Positions 15,918 to 24,418 of a stretch of 64,000 bases of DNA are shown here, one piece after another; the first letter of the stretch is position 1, and every line of letters starts with the position of its first letter. The DNA is taken from positions 1,612,001 through 1,676,000 of the forward strand of contig NZ_LR134201.1 in assembly GCF_900635955.1 (NCBI RefSeq). The letters are read 5' to 3'. The translations under genes and the position numbers were made by a program. The notes beneath the pieces are model-generated. The model was not told the DNA's origin, made no database searches, and worked only from the letters and a program-made list of their open reading frames with translations. The DNA is from Cedecea lapagei. GTDB lineage: Bacteria > Pseudomonadota > Gammaproteobacteria > Enterobacterales > Enterobacteriaceae.

Positions 15918-16448
15918 CTAGCGTGACTGCTGTACCCACACTAACTTGTCGACCTGGAAGCCCAGGCCGCGTGCGGTATCAACGTAGTCCTGTTTAACTG
16001 ATGCCGGAATCGTTGGCGTGCGAGAAAGGATCCACAGATAGTCACGGTTTGGCCCGCTGACCAGCGCATACTGGTAATCTTCGTCCAGCTTGATGACGTT
16101 ATAGCCGCCATAAAACGGACCAAAAAAGGAGACCTTCAGCGCGGCCTCGTCCGGCTCGCCGGTAAAATAGGCTTTCCCTTCGCTCTCACTCCACTTGTTT
16201 TTGCGCGGATCGTAGCCGCGGTTGAGCACGCTTATGCCGCCATCCTCGCGTTTGCCGTAGGTCGCAGTGACCTGCTGGAGACCCCGCTCGAAACGATTTT
16301 CCAGACGGGCGACTTCATACCATTTCCCCAGATAGCGTGTGGCATCGAAGCCGGTAATGGGGCGGACGCCTTTCGGCGGCGTGGGGGATTTACAGGCCAC
16401 CAGCGTTAGCGCAACGGCAACTCCGGTCAAGACAGGCCATAGCTTCAT
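15918..16448 (-). CDS. blc: Blc, outer-membrane lipocalin
   Basis: The 176-residue lipoprotein has a lipobox LVAC (Cys19) and the lipocalin motifs TRYLGKWYEVARLENRFERG (GxW region), a central YNVIKLDEDYQYALVSGP and LWILSRTP. E. coli Blc is 177 residues, binds lysophospholipids and is induced by RpoS. The start at 16448 follows AAAGGAG. It is divergent from the MerR-type regulator with 117 bases between the starts. Confidence 0.93.
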   Translation of the reverse strand: MKLWPVLTGVAVALTLVACKSPTPPKGVRPITGFDATRYLGKWYEVARLENRFERGLQQVTATYGKREDGGISVLNRGYDPRKNKWSESEGKAYFTGEPDEAALKVSFFGPFYGGYNVIKLDEDYQYALVSGPNRDYLWILSRTPTIPASVKQDYVDTARGLGFQVDKLVWVQQSR

Positions 16449-16565
16449 GAGAACTCCTTTCATTTGGGCGCAGGAAATAAAGTGTAGTGCAAACATTCCA
16501 CTCTTCATCCAGCCAGGCATAATTCGTAGTATATTGTGGGTATTCATTGTTATCAGGTGTTCTTC

Positions 16566-17294
16566 ATGTCTTACTCCATCGGTGAATTTGCCCGACTATG
16601 CGGGATAAACGCAACCACGCTCCGTGCCTGGCAGCGCCGTTACGGCCTGCTGAAACCGCTGCGTACCGATGGCGGGCATCGCCAGTACAGCGATGACGAT
16701 ATCCAGCAGGCGCTTAAAATTCTCGACTGGGTGAAAAAAGGGGTACCGGTCAGCCAGGTGAAACCGCTGCTCGCCCGTCCCGAAACGCGCAGGACAAACA
16801 ACTGGTCCACCCTGCAGCAAAGCATGCTCCAGCGCCTCAATGAGGGAAAAATCGAGTCCCTGCGTCAACTGCTCTACGATGCCGGCCGGGAGTATCCTCG
16901 CGCGGAGCTGGTCACGGAAGTCCTGCGCCCGTTGCGTAGTCAGGTATCGGCTAACGTACCGGCAATAATGACCCTGCGCGAAATTCTTGACGGCATCATC
17001 ATCGCCTACACCTCATTTTGTCTCGAAGGGGATAAAAGAGCGCCCGGCGACAACTGCCTGATTACCGGCTGGCATCTGACCGACCCCTGCGAAATCTGGC
17101 TCGAAGCGCTCAGGCGCACTGGCCAGGGACACCGTATCGATGTGCTTCCCGTGCCGCCTGCCGTCCTGGCGCCGGAGATTTTCCCTGAAAGAAAATGGCT
17201 GCTGGTCACCTCCGGTAAGCTGACTGCGGCACGTAAAAAGCAGATCGATCTCTGGCAGCAGCAGGGTGCCTCTCTCGAGGTTATTCCCCTCTAG
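16566..17294 (+). CDS. MlrA/BluR-like MerR-family regulator
   Basis: The 242-residue protein has a MerR winged helix at 1-70 (SIGEFARLCGINATTLRAWQRRYGLLKP, close to MlrA and BluR) and a C-terminal region of the B12-binding-like size (about 90-242) without an obvious cobalamin His motif. It differs enough from both E. coli proteins to be a third paralogue. It precedes a palindrome with MlrA-type spacing and the lipid-modification operon, which it probably controls. Relatives of this type respond to light or stress; the signal here is unknown. Confidence 0.85.
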   Translation: MSYSIGEFARLCGINATTLRAWQRRYGLLKPLRTDGGHRQYSDDDIQQALKILDWVKKGVPVSQVKPLLARPETRRTNNWSTLQQSMLQRLNEGKIESLRQLLYDAGREYPRAELVTEVLRPLRSQVSANVPAIMTLREILDGIIIAYTSFCLEGDKRAPGDNCLITGWHLTDPCEIWLEALRRTGQGHRIDVLPVPPAVLAPEIFPERKWLLVTSGKLTAARKKQIDLWQQQGASLEVIPL

Positions 17295-17331
17295 TTTCGT
17301 TTTCCTTCTCCACCGCCCGCTCACCGAAAGA

Positions 17332-17351
17332 CCCGCTGTAAACGCAGCGGG
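17332..17351 (+). terminator. Hairpin after the MerR-type gene
   Basis: A 7-bp stem CCCGCTG / CAGCGGG with a 6-base loop begins 37 bases after the stop. A T-tract is missing, so termination here is uncertain. Confidence 0.4.
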
Positions 17352-17402
17352 ACGATCTCTGCTGTCAAAAAAACAAAATTCCACCCCGAAAGTGACTTTT
17401 TC

Positions 17403-17424
17403 AACTCATTGAATTTAATGAGTT
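17403..17424. repeat. Second palindrome in the operon leader
   Basis: AACTCATT, a GAATTT spacer and AATGAGTT form a perfect 8-6-8 inverted repeat 18 bases upstream of the larger palindrome. It may be another protein site or an RNA hairpin. Confidence 0.45.
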
Positions 17425-17442
17425 TCAAAAAATATCACAATC

Positions 17443-17478
17443 AAAACTTGGACAAATATAATTAATTGTGCAAGTTTT
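17443..17478 (+). promoter_or_regulatory. Candidate MerR/MlrA-type operator of the lipid operon
   Basis: AAAACTTGGACA, a 12-base spacer and TGTGCAAGTTTT form a 36-bp palindrome with one mismatched position. The csgD site of E. coli MlrA, as I recall it, is AAAATTGTACA-N12-TGTACAATTTT: same length class, same 12-base gap, same AAAA/TTTT ends. The spacer contains TATAAT (17457-17462). The site lies 45 bp before the first operon gene and beside an MlrA-like gene. Confidence 0.7.
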
Positions 17479-17522
17479 AGTTATACGATAACGTCAGACG
17501 CTTCACGCCCAGGGTGAGACTC

Positions 17523-17957
17523 ATGAGCACAACGCCATCCGCCATTCATCGCTTTGTTGATTACTATGCCGGGCTGGACAAGCAGTCGCCTCCGGCTCTG
17601 TTCGGGCTGTATGACAGGGATGCCACACTTATCGATCCGTTTGGTGAACATCGCGGGTTAGCGGAGATCCAGCGCTACTTCGCGCACCTGTTGGCCAACG
17701 TAGCGTACTGCCGTTTTTCCATCGATACCCCGCTCTGCGATGGGGCGCGTTTTGCCGTCAGCTGGACAATGCACTGGTCTCACCCGAAGGTGGACGGTGG
17801 AGCAGCGCTCTCCCTGCCGGGATGTTCGATCGTGGATATTCACAACGAGCTGATCGTTCGCCAGCGTGACTACTACGATGCCGGAGAGATGCTTTATGAA
17901 CACTTACCCCTGCTGGGCTGGGCGGTTCGCAGCGTCAAAAGGAGGGTGCGCCCATGA
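17523..17957 (+). CDS. SnoaL/NTF2-like protein
   Basis: The 144-residue protein has an NTF2/ketosteroid-isomerase-like fold: FVDYYAGLDKQSPPALFGLYDRDATLIDPFGEHRG at the N terminus and a closing YYDAGEMLYEHLPLLG. Proteins of this type head many bacterial clusters with an SDR, an FAD oxidoreductase, DUF1365 and a CFA-type methyltransferase. The start at 17523 follows AGGGTGAG. The stop overlaps the SDR start by 4 bases. A catalytic role is unproven; it may bind a lipid intermediate. Confidence 0.82.
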   Translation: MSTTPSAIHRFVDYYAGLDKQSPPALFGLYDRDATLIDPFGEHRGLAEIQRYFAHLLANVAYCRFSIDTPLCDGARFAVSWTMHWSHPKVDGGAALSLPGCSIVDIHNELIVRQRDYYDAGEMLYEHLPLLGWAVRSVKRRVRP

Positions 17958-18673
17958 TGACTGTCCTCATCACGGGCGCAAGCTCGGGTATCGGCGCCGG
18001 GCTGGCTAAATCCTGGGCCGATGACGGCTACCACGTCATTGCCTGCGGACGGGATGCGGCCCGGCTGGCATCTTTGCAGCAGTACAGCCCAAACATCACG
18101 GTACGCCTGTTTGATATGACCGACCGGGAAGCCTGCCGGGAGGCGCTGGCCGACTGTCGGGCCGAGCTGGTTATTCTCTGCGCGGGAACCTGTGAGTATC
18201 TGGAGAGCGGCAAGGTGGATGCTGCTCTGGTTGAGCGGGTGATGGCTACCAATTTTCTCGGCCCGGTAAATTGCCTGGCCGCACTCCAGCCGCGGCTGGT
18301 TTCAGGTAACCGCGTGGTGCTGGTCAGTTCAATGGCCCACTGGCTCTCGTTTCCACGGGCAGAAGCCTACGGCGCCTCCAAGGCCGCGCTGACCTGGTTT
18401 GCCAACAGCCTGCGCCTGGACTGGGAGCCGAAAGGTATAGCTATCACGGTGGTCTCTCCGGGCTTTGTTGACACGCCTCTGACCCGTAAAAACGATTTTG
18501 AGATGCCCGGTCGGGTCAGCGTCGATGAGGCGGTTAAGGCGATCCGCCGCGGCTTGACCAAAGGTAAAGACGATATCGCCTTTCCGGCGGGATTCGGTCT
18601 GATTATGCGCCTGCTGGCAGGGTTGCCGACAGGTCTACAACGCACTCTTTTGCGCAGGATGGTACGTCCATGA
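17954..18673 (+). CDS. Short-chain dehydrogenase/reductase
   Basis: The 239-residue classical SDR has the nucleotide-binding TGASSGIG (about 8-15), the NAG-type motif as CAGTCEY and the catalytic Ser-Tyr-Lys as VSSMAHW and YGASKAA. It is in the coupled operon, overlapping its neighbours by 4 bases on both sides. In this context it may reduce or oxidise a modified fatty acyl or a small lipid carbonyl, but no substrate is established. Confidence 0.88.
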   Translation: MMTVLITGASSGIGAGLAKSWADDGYHVIACGRDAARLASLQQYSPNITVRLFDMTDREACREALADCRAELVILCAGTCEYLESGKVDAALVERVMATNFLGPVNCLAALQPRLVSGNRVVLVSSMAHWLSFPRAEAYGASKAALTWFANSLRLDWEPKGIAITVVSPGFVDTPLTRKNDFEMPGRVSVDEAVKAIRRGLTKGKDDIAFPAGFGLIMRLLAGLPTGLQRTLLRRMVRP

Positions 18674-19929
18674 ACATTGCCATAATCGGCGGCGGTATTG
18701 CCGGGCTGACCTGTGCCTGGCGCCTCGCCGGCCATCATCAGGTGACGCTTTTCGAGGCGGCACCCAGCCTCGGAGGGCACACCGCCACGGTGGACGTTGC
18801 CACGCCGCAGGGCAACTATGCCATCGACACCGGGTTTATTGTCTATAACGACCGAACCTATCCGCGTTTTATGGGGCTGCTGAGCGAGCTTGGCATCCGT
18901 GGGCAGAAAACGCAGATGAGTTTTTCGGTGCACAATCCCCGGAGCGGACTGGAGTATAACGGCCACACGTTCAGCTCGTTGTTCGCCCAGCGTCGAAACC
19001 TCGTCAATCCGGTTTTCTGGGGGCTGTTGAAAGAGATTGTCCGCTTTAATCGCCGGGCGAAATCCGCGCTGGCGGAAGAGGTTGATCCCCAGGCTACGCT
19101 GCAGACCTTTCTCGAACAGCACCAGTTCAGCGCTTTTTTCGCCCGCCACTACATTTTGCCGATGGGGGCCGCTATCTGGTCTTCCTCGCTGCAGGAGATG
19201 CGCCGTTTCCCGCTGGGGCTCTTTTTGCGCTTCTTCGAGAACCATGGGCTGCTGGATATTACCCAACGTCCGCAGTGGTACGTGGTGCCCGGTGGCTCGC
19301 GGGAGTACATCCGCGCCATGCTGGCTCAGCTGGGTGACCGTCTGACCGTGCAGCTAAATTCCCCTGTGCAGCGGGTTATCCGTAGCCACGAGGGCGTGAA
19401 TATCCAGCTTGAGCATTCAAGCCAGGCCTTCGACCAGGTGATTTTTGCCTGCCACTCTTCTCAGGCGCTGGCGATGATCGATAAGCCCACTCAGGCCGAA
19501 CGTGAGGTGCTGGGGGATATCGGCTGGCAGCGTAACGAAGTGGTATTACACGGCGACCGCCGCTGGTTGCCGCTGCGCGAACGGGCGTGGGCAAGCTGGA
19601 ACTATCGCCTCAGCGCGCAGGATATGGCCAGCGCCTGCGTCACCTATAACATGAACATTCTGCAGGGCTTGCCGAAGGAGGCTCCGCTGTTCTGCGTAAC
19701 GCTGAACCCGGAAACCCCCGTTGACGAGCGCTACGTCTGGCAGCGTTTTGTTTATGAGCATCCGCTCTTTAACCCCAAAAGCTGGCGTGCGCAGGCACGT
19801 CGCGGCGAGATTAACGGCCAGCAACGAAGCTGGTTCTGCGGCGCTTACTGGTACAACGGCTTTCATGAGGATGGGGTACATAGCGCCCTGGATGTGGTGA
19901 AAGGGATTGCTGCCGGAGAGGGGCATTAA
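18670..19929 (+). CDS. FAD-dependent oxidoreductase (amine-oxidase fold)
   Basis: The 419-residue flavoprotein begins MNIAIIGGGIAGLTCAWRL, a Rossmann FAD-binding motif, followed by FEAAPSLGGHTATVD. The C-terminal WFCGAYWYNGFHEDGVHSALDV is the closing FAD motif of the amine-oxidase/phytoene-desaturase superfamily. This protein always accompanies DUF1365 and a CFA-type methyltransferase in such clusters. Some related clusters make modified (for example furan) fatty acids under singlet-oxygen stress. Its exact reaction is unknown. Coupled by 4-base overlap with the SDR. Confidence 0.87.
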   Translation: MNIAIIGGGIAGLTCAWRLAGHHQVTLFEAAPSLGGHTATVDVATPQGNYAIDTGFIVYNDRTYPRFMGLLSELGIRGQKTQMSFSVHNPRSGLEYNGHTFSSLFAQRRNLVNPVFWGLLKEIVRFNRRAKSALAEEVDPQATLQTFLEQHQFSAFFARHYILPMGAAIWSSSLQEMRRFPLGLFLRFFENHGLLDITQRPQWYVVPGGSREYIRAMLAQLGDRLTVQLNSPVQRVIRSHEGVNIQLEHSSQAFDQVIFACHSSQALAMIDKPTQAEREVLGDIGWQRNEVVLHGDRRWLPLRERAWASWNYRLSAQDMASACVTYNMNILQGLPKEAPLFCVTLNPETPVDERYVWQRFVYEHPLFNPKSWRAQARRGEINGQQRSWFCGAYWYNGFHEDGVHSALDVVKGIAAGEGH

Positions 19930-19930
19930 G

Positions 19931-20653
19931 ATGAACAGCTGCCTCTATGAGGGCGTACTGCGCCACCGCCGTCTTCAGCCGAAAACGCACAACTTTACCT
20001 ACCGCGTGTTTATGGCGTGGCTTGATTTAGATGAGCTTGACGCGCTGCCGTCAGTGGGGATCCGCCGTAACCGATTTGCCGCTGCCGCCTTCCATGATGC
20101 GGATTACCCGCTGGGTAGACCGCTGAAAGAGAAGGTCCTTGAGCGGCTTGAAAGCCTGACGGGCGAGCGACCGGATGGCCGGGTAATGCTTCTGACCCAG
20201 CTGCGTTACTTCGGATTCCACTTTAATCCGGTCAATTTTTACTACTGCTATGACGGCGAAAATAGCCTGCGCTGGGTGCTGGCCGAAGTGCGCAATACGC
20301 CCTGGAACGAGCGCCATTATTATGCCGTAGACGGGCAAACAGCGCGTCCGCTGGAAAAAGCTTTCCACGTTTCGCCGTTTAACCCAATGGACATGATTTA
20401 TCACTGGCGTTTTAACCCCCCGGGGAAAACGCTGCATATGCACATTGAAAATCATCAGGCTTCTAAAGTGTTTGATGCCACGCTGGCGCTGCGGCGTGAG
20501 CCGCTGACGCGCAAAAATTTGACGTCAATATTGCTGCGGCTTCCGCTGATGACGCTGAAAACGGCAGCCGCCATTTACTGGCAGGCGCTGCGGCTGTGGC
20601 TCAAGCGTGTGCCTCTTTATAATCATCCCGCCAGCAGGAGTGAAAGATCATGA
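19931..20653 (+). CDS. DUF1365 family protein
   Basis: The 240-residue protein matches DUF1365: CLYEGVLRHRRLQPKTHNFTYRVFMAWLDLDEL at the start, LLTQLRYFGFHFNPVNFYYC in the middle and FHVSPFNPMDMIYHWRF. The biochemical role is unknown. Its constant neighbours are the FAD enzyme and the CFA-type methyltransferase, so it should act on the same lipid. It starts one base after the upstream stop; I chose the ATG at 19931 over an upstream one inside the preceding gene. Confidence 0.88.
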   Translation: MNSCLYEGVLRHRRLQPKTHNFTYRVFMAWLDLDELDALPSVGIRRNRFAAAAFHDADYPLGRPLKEKVLERLESLTGERPDGRVMLLTQLRYFGFHFNPVNFYYCYDGENSLRWVLAEVRNTPWNERHYYAVDGQTARPLEKAFHVSPFNPMDMIYHWRFNPPGKTLHMHIENHQASKVFDATLALRREPLTRKNLTSILLRLPLMTLKTAAAIYWQALRLWLKRVPLYNHPASRSERS

Positions 20654-21870
20654 CCAACCCCGCCTTTGCGCTTGAACCCGATGTTCCGCGCAACGTCCGT
20701 TTTGCACGCTGGCTGCTGTTCCGCCTGTTGAGCGGGATCCAGCAGGGGTCGCTCACGCTGCGTGAAGGAGGGCAGACCTTTCATTTTGGCGATGTGGCTT
20801 CTTCTCTGAGCGCCGAGGTGCAAATTCTCTCGCCAGATGTTTACTGGCGGGTGCTCACCGGTGGGAGCATTGCGGCTGCCGAAGCGTGGATGGACGGCGA
20901 ATGGGAAACGCAGCAGCTGACGGCCTTGCTGCAAATTCTGGCGCTCAACGGTAGCGTGCTGGGGAGACTCGAAAGAGGGTTCCGCCTGCTGGGCAAGCCC
21001 GTCGAGCGCTTTCGTCACTGGACCCGGCGCAACCACCGCCAGCAGGCGCGGCAGAACATTGCCGCCCATTATGATTTGGGCAACGAATTTTATTCCTATT
21101 TTCTCGATGAGGAGCTGCTTTACTCGAGCGCGCTGTTCACCGCCGACGAGCAGGATCTGGCTCAGGCTCAGCGGGCAAAAATGGCGCGCCTGTGCGACCA
21201 GCTGGCCCTGAAGTCAAGCGACCATCTGCTGGAGATTGGGACGGGCTGGGGGGCGATGGCCGAGTATGCTGCCCGCCACTATGGCTGCCGGGTTACCACC
21301 ACCACACTCTCCCAGGAACAGTACCACTGGGCAAAAACGCGAATTGCCCGCGCCGGACTTCAGGATCGGGTAGAGGTTCTGCTGTGCGATTACCGGGATC
21401 TGACCGGCGAGTATGACAAGCTGGTCTCGGTAGAGATGATTGAGGCCGTCGGGCAGCGCTATCTGCCCGCGTTCTTCCGTACCTGTCAGGCCCGCTTGCG
21501 CCCCGGTGGGAAAATGGCGATTCAGGCGATCACCATTCAGGACCAGCGCTATCGCGATTACAGCAAAAGCGTCGATTTTATTCAGCGTTATATTTTTCCC
21601 GGCGGTTTTTTGCCGAGCGTGTCGGTGATGAGCGATCTGATGACCCGTCACACCGATTTTGTCGTCCGTAATCTGTTCGATATGGGGCCAGACTATGCCC
21701 GCACGCTGGCGCAGTGGCGGCAGCGTTTCGTTCACGCCTGGCAGGAGATTGAGAAGCTGGGGTTTGACGATCGCTTCCGCCGCATGTGGCTCTACTACTT
21801 CGGCTACTGCGAGGCAGGGTTTAACGCACGCACCATTAGCGTGGTGCAACTCACCGCAGAGCGCGTATGA
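20650..21870 (+). CDS. Cyclopropane-fatty-acid-synthase-like SAM methyltransferase
   Basis: The 406-residue protein has the Mycolic_acid_cyclopropane-synthase domain: HYDLGNEFYSYFLDEELLYSSALF, the SAM-binding LEIGTGWGAMAEYAARHYGCRV, VSVEMIEAVG and FIQRYIFPGG. It transfers a methyl from SAM to an unsaturated acyl chain of membrane lipids. It is distinct from housekeeping Cfa because of its operon setting. It overlaps DUF1365 and DUF2878 genes by 4 bases each. Confidence 0.9.
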   Translation: MTNPAFALEPDVPRNVRFARWLLFRLLSGIQQGSLTLREGGQTFHFGDVASSLSAEVQILSPDVYWRVLTGGSIAAAEAWMDGEWETQQLTALLQILALNGSVLGRLERGFRLLGKPVERFRHWTRRNHRQQARQNIAAHYDLGNEFYSYFLDEELLYSSALFTADEQDLAQAQRAKMARLCDQLALKSSDHLLEIGTGWGAMAEYAARHYGCRVTTTTLSQEQYHWAKTRIARAGLQDRVEVLLCDYRDLTGEYDKLVSVEMIEAVGQRYLPAFFRTCQARLRPGGKMAIQAITIQDQRYRDYSKSVDFIQRYIFPGGFLPSVSVMSDLMTRHTDFVVRNLFDMGPDYARTLAQWRQRFVHAWQEIEKLGFDDRFRRMWLYYFGYCEAGFNARTISVVQLTAERV

Positions 21871-22352
21871 AACGCCATCTGCAGGTGTTTGTGCTGGCTA
21901 TAGCGTTCGATCTCTATTGGGCGCTGGTGGTGCTGTTTCGTGAGCGTGGCCTGTTTTTATGGCTCGCTCTCGCGCTGCTTGCCTGGCTGATGTTATCACC
22001 TGCTCATCGGCTCCAGGCTGCGCTCCTTGCCGTGGCGGGCAGCATTCTTGATGCATGCTGGGTGCTGACGGGGCTGATCGATTTTAACGGCGGCACGCTG
22101 TTGCCGCTGTGGATGGTCTCCCTGTGGTGGATGTTTGCCACCGTATGGACACGCTTAACGTCGCTCTCAACGCTGCCGGGGTGGATGTTCACGCTGATGG
22201 CGACGCTGGGTGGGCCCGTAGCTTACCTGCTTGGCAAACGCGTGGGGGCCATCACGTTTCTGGAGCCGACGTTTATCGTCGTCAGCTGGATGGCCTCGGG
22301 CTGGCTGGTGCTGATGCTGTTTTTCCATCTTTTTCTGGGGAGGCGAGGATGA
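21867..22352 (+). CDS. DUF2878 membrane protein
   Basis: The 161-residue hydrophobic protein has four or five predicted helices covering most of its length (for example 7-25, 30-46, 53-75, 84-105, 135-157). It fits DUF2878, a family found in CFA/DUF1365 operons and of unknown function. It probably helps place or handle the modified lipid at the inner membrane. Overlaps both neighbours by 4 bases. Confidence 0.8.
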   Translation: MKRHLQVFVLAIAFDLYWALVVLFRERGLFLWLALALLAWLMLSPAHRLQAALLAVAGSILDACWVLTGLIDFNGGTLLPLWMVSLWWMFATVWTRLTSLSTLPGWMFTLMATLGGPVAYLLGKRVGAITFLEPTFIVVSWMASGWLVLMLFFHLFLGRRG

Positions 22353-22876
22353 GAGCCACTTTAATGATGCTGCTGTGTCTGACGGCTATTGCGCCGGCTG
22401 CCCACGCTGCCGACTGGCTAAGCTGGCGCAAAGTGGGTGACGCGACCCTGACGTGGGGGCCTTTTACCGTTTATACCTCCCAGCTGCGCACGCCCGATGG
22501 GCGGTATGGCGATCGGGCACAGGATAAGGCGCTGATTATTACCTACAAGCGGAATATTGATCGCCAGGAGCTGGTCGACGCCACCCGCGAACAGTGGCAG
22601 GCGCAGGGCATTCTGGCGAGCGAACCGCAAAGTCAGACATGGCTGAGTACGCTGCAAGCGCTTTTTCCTGACGTCACTGAGGGGACCCAGCTTGCTTTTG
22701 TCCTTACCGACGGGCAGGGGCAGTTCTGGTATCGCGCTTCGGCGGCACAAAAAACTTTTACCCCACTGGGACCACGGCAGTCTGCAGCCTTTAGCGCCAG
22801 CTTTCTGGCCATCTGGCTTGGTCCTCGTTCGCAATATCCCGAGCTGCGACAGCAGCTCATTGGAGGTGAGAAATGA
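22349..22876 (+). CDS. Chalcone-isomerase-like periplasmic protein
   Basis: The 175-residue protein has a signal peptide (MRATLMMLLCLTAIAPAAHA) and a bacterial chalcone-isomerase-like domain: WRKVGDATLTWGPFTVYTSQLRTPDGRY and ALIITYKRNIDRQELVDATREQW. Bacterial members are mostly fatty-acid-binding-type proteins and rarely true flavonoid enzymes. The ATG at 22349 gives the 4-base ATGA overlap seen at nearly every junction of the operon, so I preferred it to longer readings. Confidence 0.82.
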   Translation: MRATLMMLLCLTAIAPAAHAADWLSWRKVGDATLTWGPFTVYTSQLRTPDGRYGDRAQDKALIITYKRNIDRQELVDATREQWQAQGILASEPQSQTWLSTLQALFPDVTEGTQLAFVLTDGQGQFWYRASAAQKTFTPLGPRQSAAFSASFLAIWLGPRSQYPELRQQLIGGEK

Positions 22877-23400
22877 AACGTATCCTGATACTCGTTATGG
22901 GGACGCTGATGCTGCTGGCCGGCTGTAGCACAGAGATTGGCGACTATCGCAACCAGCAGCCAAAGCTCGACATCTTCCACTACTTTGAGGGAAAAACAGA
23001 GGCGTGGGGAATGGTACAGGACCGCAGCGGAAAACAGCTGCGTCGTTTCCACGTCGAGATTGACGGCGACGTAGTGGGTGACACCCTGACCCTGAATGAA
23101 CACTTCGTCTATGACGATGGCGAAAAGCAGCAGCGGGTGTGGCACATTCGCCGCATTAGCGCTGAGCGTTACGAAGGCACGGCAGGGGATATCGAAGGTG
23201 TCGCGACGGGCCAGGCGGCGGGCAACGCTTTTAACTGGCACTACAGCATGAACGTCAAGGCCAACGGCAGTAGCTGGCTGCTCCATTTTGATGACTGGAT
23301 GTATCTGCAGGACGACAGGCATATTTTTAATAAAACAGAGATGAAGAAGTTTGGCGTTACCGTCGGGACCGTCACACTCTTCTTCAACCGTAAAGCGTAG
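22873..23400 (+). CDS. DUF3833 lipoprotein
   Basis: The 175-residue lipoprotein has a lipobox LLAGC (Cys18) followed by DUF3833 features: FHYFEGKTEAWGMVQDRSGK, FHVEIDGDVVGDTLTLNEHFVYDDGEKQQRVWHI. This beta-rich family accompanies the same CFA-type operons and probably binds a lipid in the envelope. It is the last of the overlapping genes; the next gene starts 17 bases later. Confidence 0.84.
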   Translation: MKRILILVMGTLMLLAGCSTEIGDYRNQQPKLDIFHYFEGKTEAWGMVQDRSGKQLRRFHVEIDGDVVGDTLTLNEHFVYDDGEKQQRVWHIRRISAERYEGTAGDIEGVATGQAAGNAFNWHYSMNVKANGSSWLLHFDDWMYLQDDRHIFNKTEMKKFGVTVGTVTLFFNRKA

Positions 23401-23417
23401 TCAGAGAGGACAAAGCC

Positions 23418-24377
23418 ATGAACACGAAACCTGTCATTGGGATCAGTGGCTGTTTAACCGGCTCGACCGTGCGATTTGACGGCGGTCACAAACGAATGGC
23501 CTTCGTGATGGAGGGGCTGGCACAGGGCGTGACCTTTAAACCCGTCTGCCCGGAAATGGCCATCGGGTTGCCCGTTCCTCGCCCGGCGCTGCGTCTGGTG
23601 AAAGTGAGCGAAGGGGATGTCCGGATGCGCTTCAGCCAGGCTCCCCACGACGATGTGACGGATAAAATGGCCGACTTTGCCACCCATTATGTCTCCGGGC
23701 TGGAGGGGCTTTCCGGGTTTATCGTCTGCGCCAAATCGCCTAGTTGCGGAATGGAGCGAGTCCGCGTGTACGACGAAAGGGGCAACAGCGGGCGTAAAGA
23801 GGGCGTGGGCACATTCACCCGAGTGCTGCTGGAAAAATATCCCTGGCTGCCGGTTGAAGAGGATGGTCGCCTGCACGACCCGGTGCTTCGGGAGAACTTT
23901 GTCGAGCGTGTTTACGCCCTGCATGAGCTGAACATGCTGCGCGCAAATGGCCTCAGCCGCCGCGCGCTGCTCGATTTCCATAGCCGCTATAAACTTCAGC
24001 TTCTGGCGCACCATCAGGCTGGGTATCGTGAGATTGGGCCCTTTGTCGCGGGGTTGCACCAGTGGGAAGATCTGGATAGTTTCTTCGAGGCGTACCGTGA
24101 AAAACTGATGACTATCCTGAAGAAGCCAGCCTCGCGGAAAAACCACACTAATGTGCTGATGCATATTCAGGGATATTTTCGCCCTCAGCTTACTTCCCGC
24201 CAGCGCGGCGAGCTTCGGGATGTGATCCTGCACTATCGCGATGGGCTGTTGCCGATACTTGCTCCCCTGACGCTGCTAAAACATTACCTGGCAGAATATC
24301 CGGATCGCTATCTTCTGACGCAAAACTACTTTAATCCTTATCCTGACTATTTAGCGTTGCGGATCGCCGTAAATTAA
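23418..24377 (+). CDS. TudS-like (DUF523) and DUF1722 (YbgA) fusion
   Basis: The 319-residue protein has an N-terminal DUF523/TudS domain (about 1-150) with Fe-S cysteines in GISGCLTG, VCPEMAIG and CAKSPSCGM, and a C-terminal DUF1722 domain (about 180-310). TudS desulfurises thiouracil with a [4Fe-4S] cluster. The DUF523-DUF1722 fusion often neighbours photolyase or MerR-type light/oxidative-stress genes, as ybgA-phr in E. coli. Here it closes the MlrA-type operon, which supports a stress role. No photolyase gene follows. Confidence 0.85.
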   Translation: MNTKPVIGISGCLTGSTVRFDGGHKRMAFVMEGLAQGVTFKPVCPEMAIGLPVPRPALRLVKVSEGDVRMRFSQAPHDDVTDKMADFATHYVSGLEGLSGFIVCAKSPSCGMERVRVYDERGNSGRKEGVGTFTRVLLEKYPWLPVEEDGRLHDPVLRENFVERVYALHELNMLRANGLSRRALLDFHSRYKLQLLAHHQAGYREIGPFVAGLHQWEDLDSFFEAYREKLMTILKKPASRKNHTNVLMHIQGYFRPQLTSRQRGELRDVILHYRDGLLPILAPLTLLKHYLAEYPDRYLLTQNYFNPYPDYLALRIAVN

Positions 24378-24391
24378 TCGGCTACAAAGAG

Positions 24392-24415
24392 GCGACCGAA
24401 CTTGCGTTCGGTCGC
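24392..24415. terminator. Bidirectional terminator hairpin
   Basis: The perfect 10-bp stem GCGACCGAAC / GTTCGGTCGC has a TTGC loop. It lies between the ends of two convergent genes, so it can serve both. Confidence 0.7.
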
Positions 24416-24418
24416 TGG

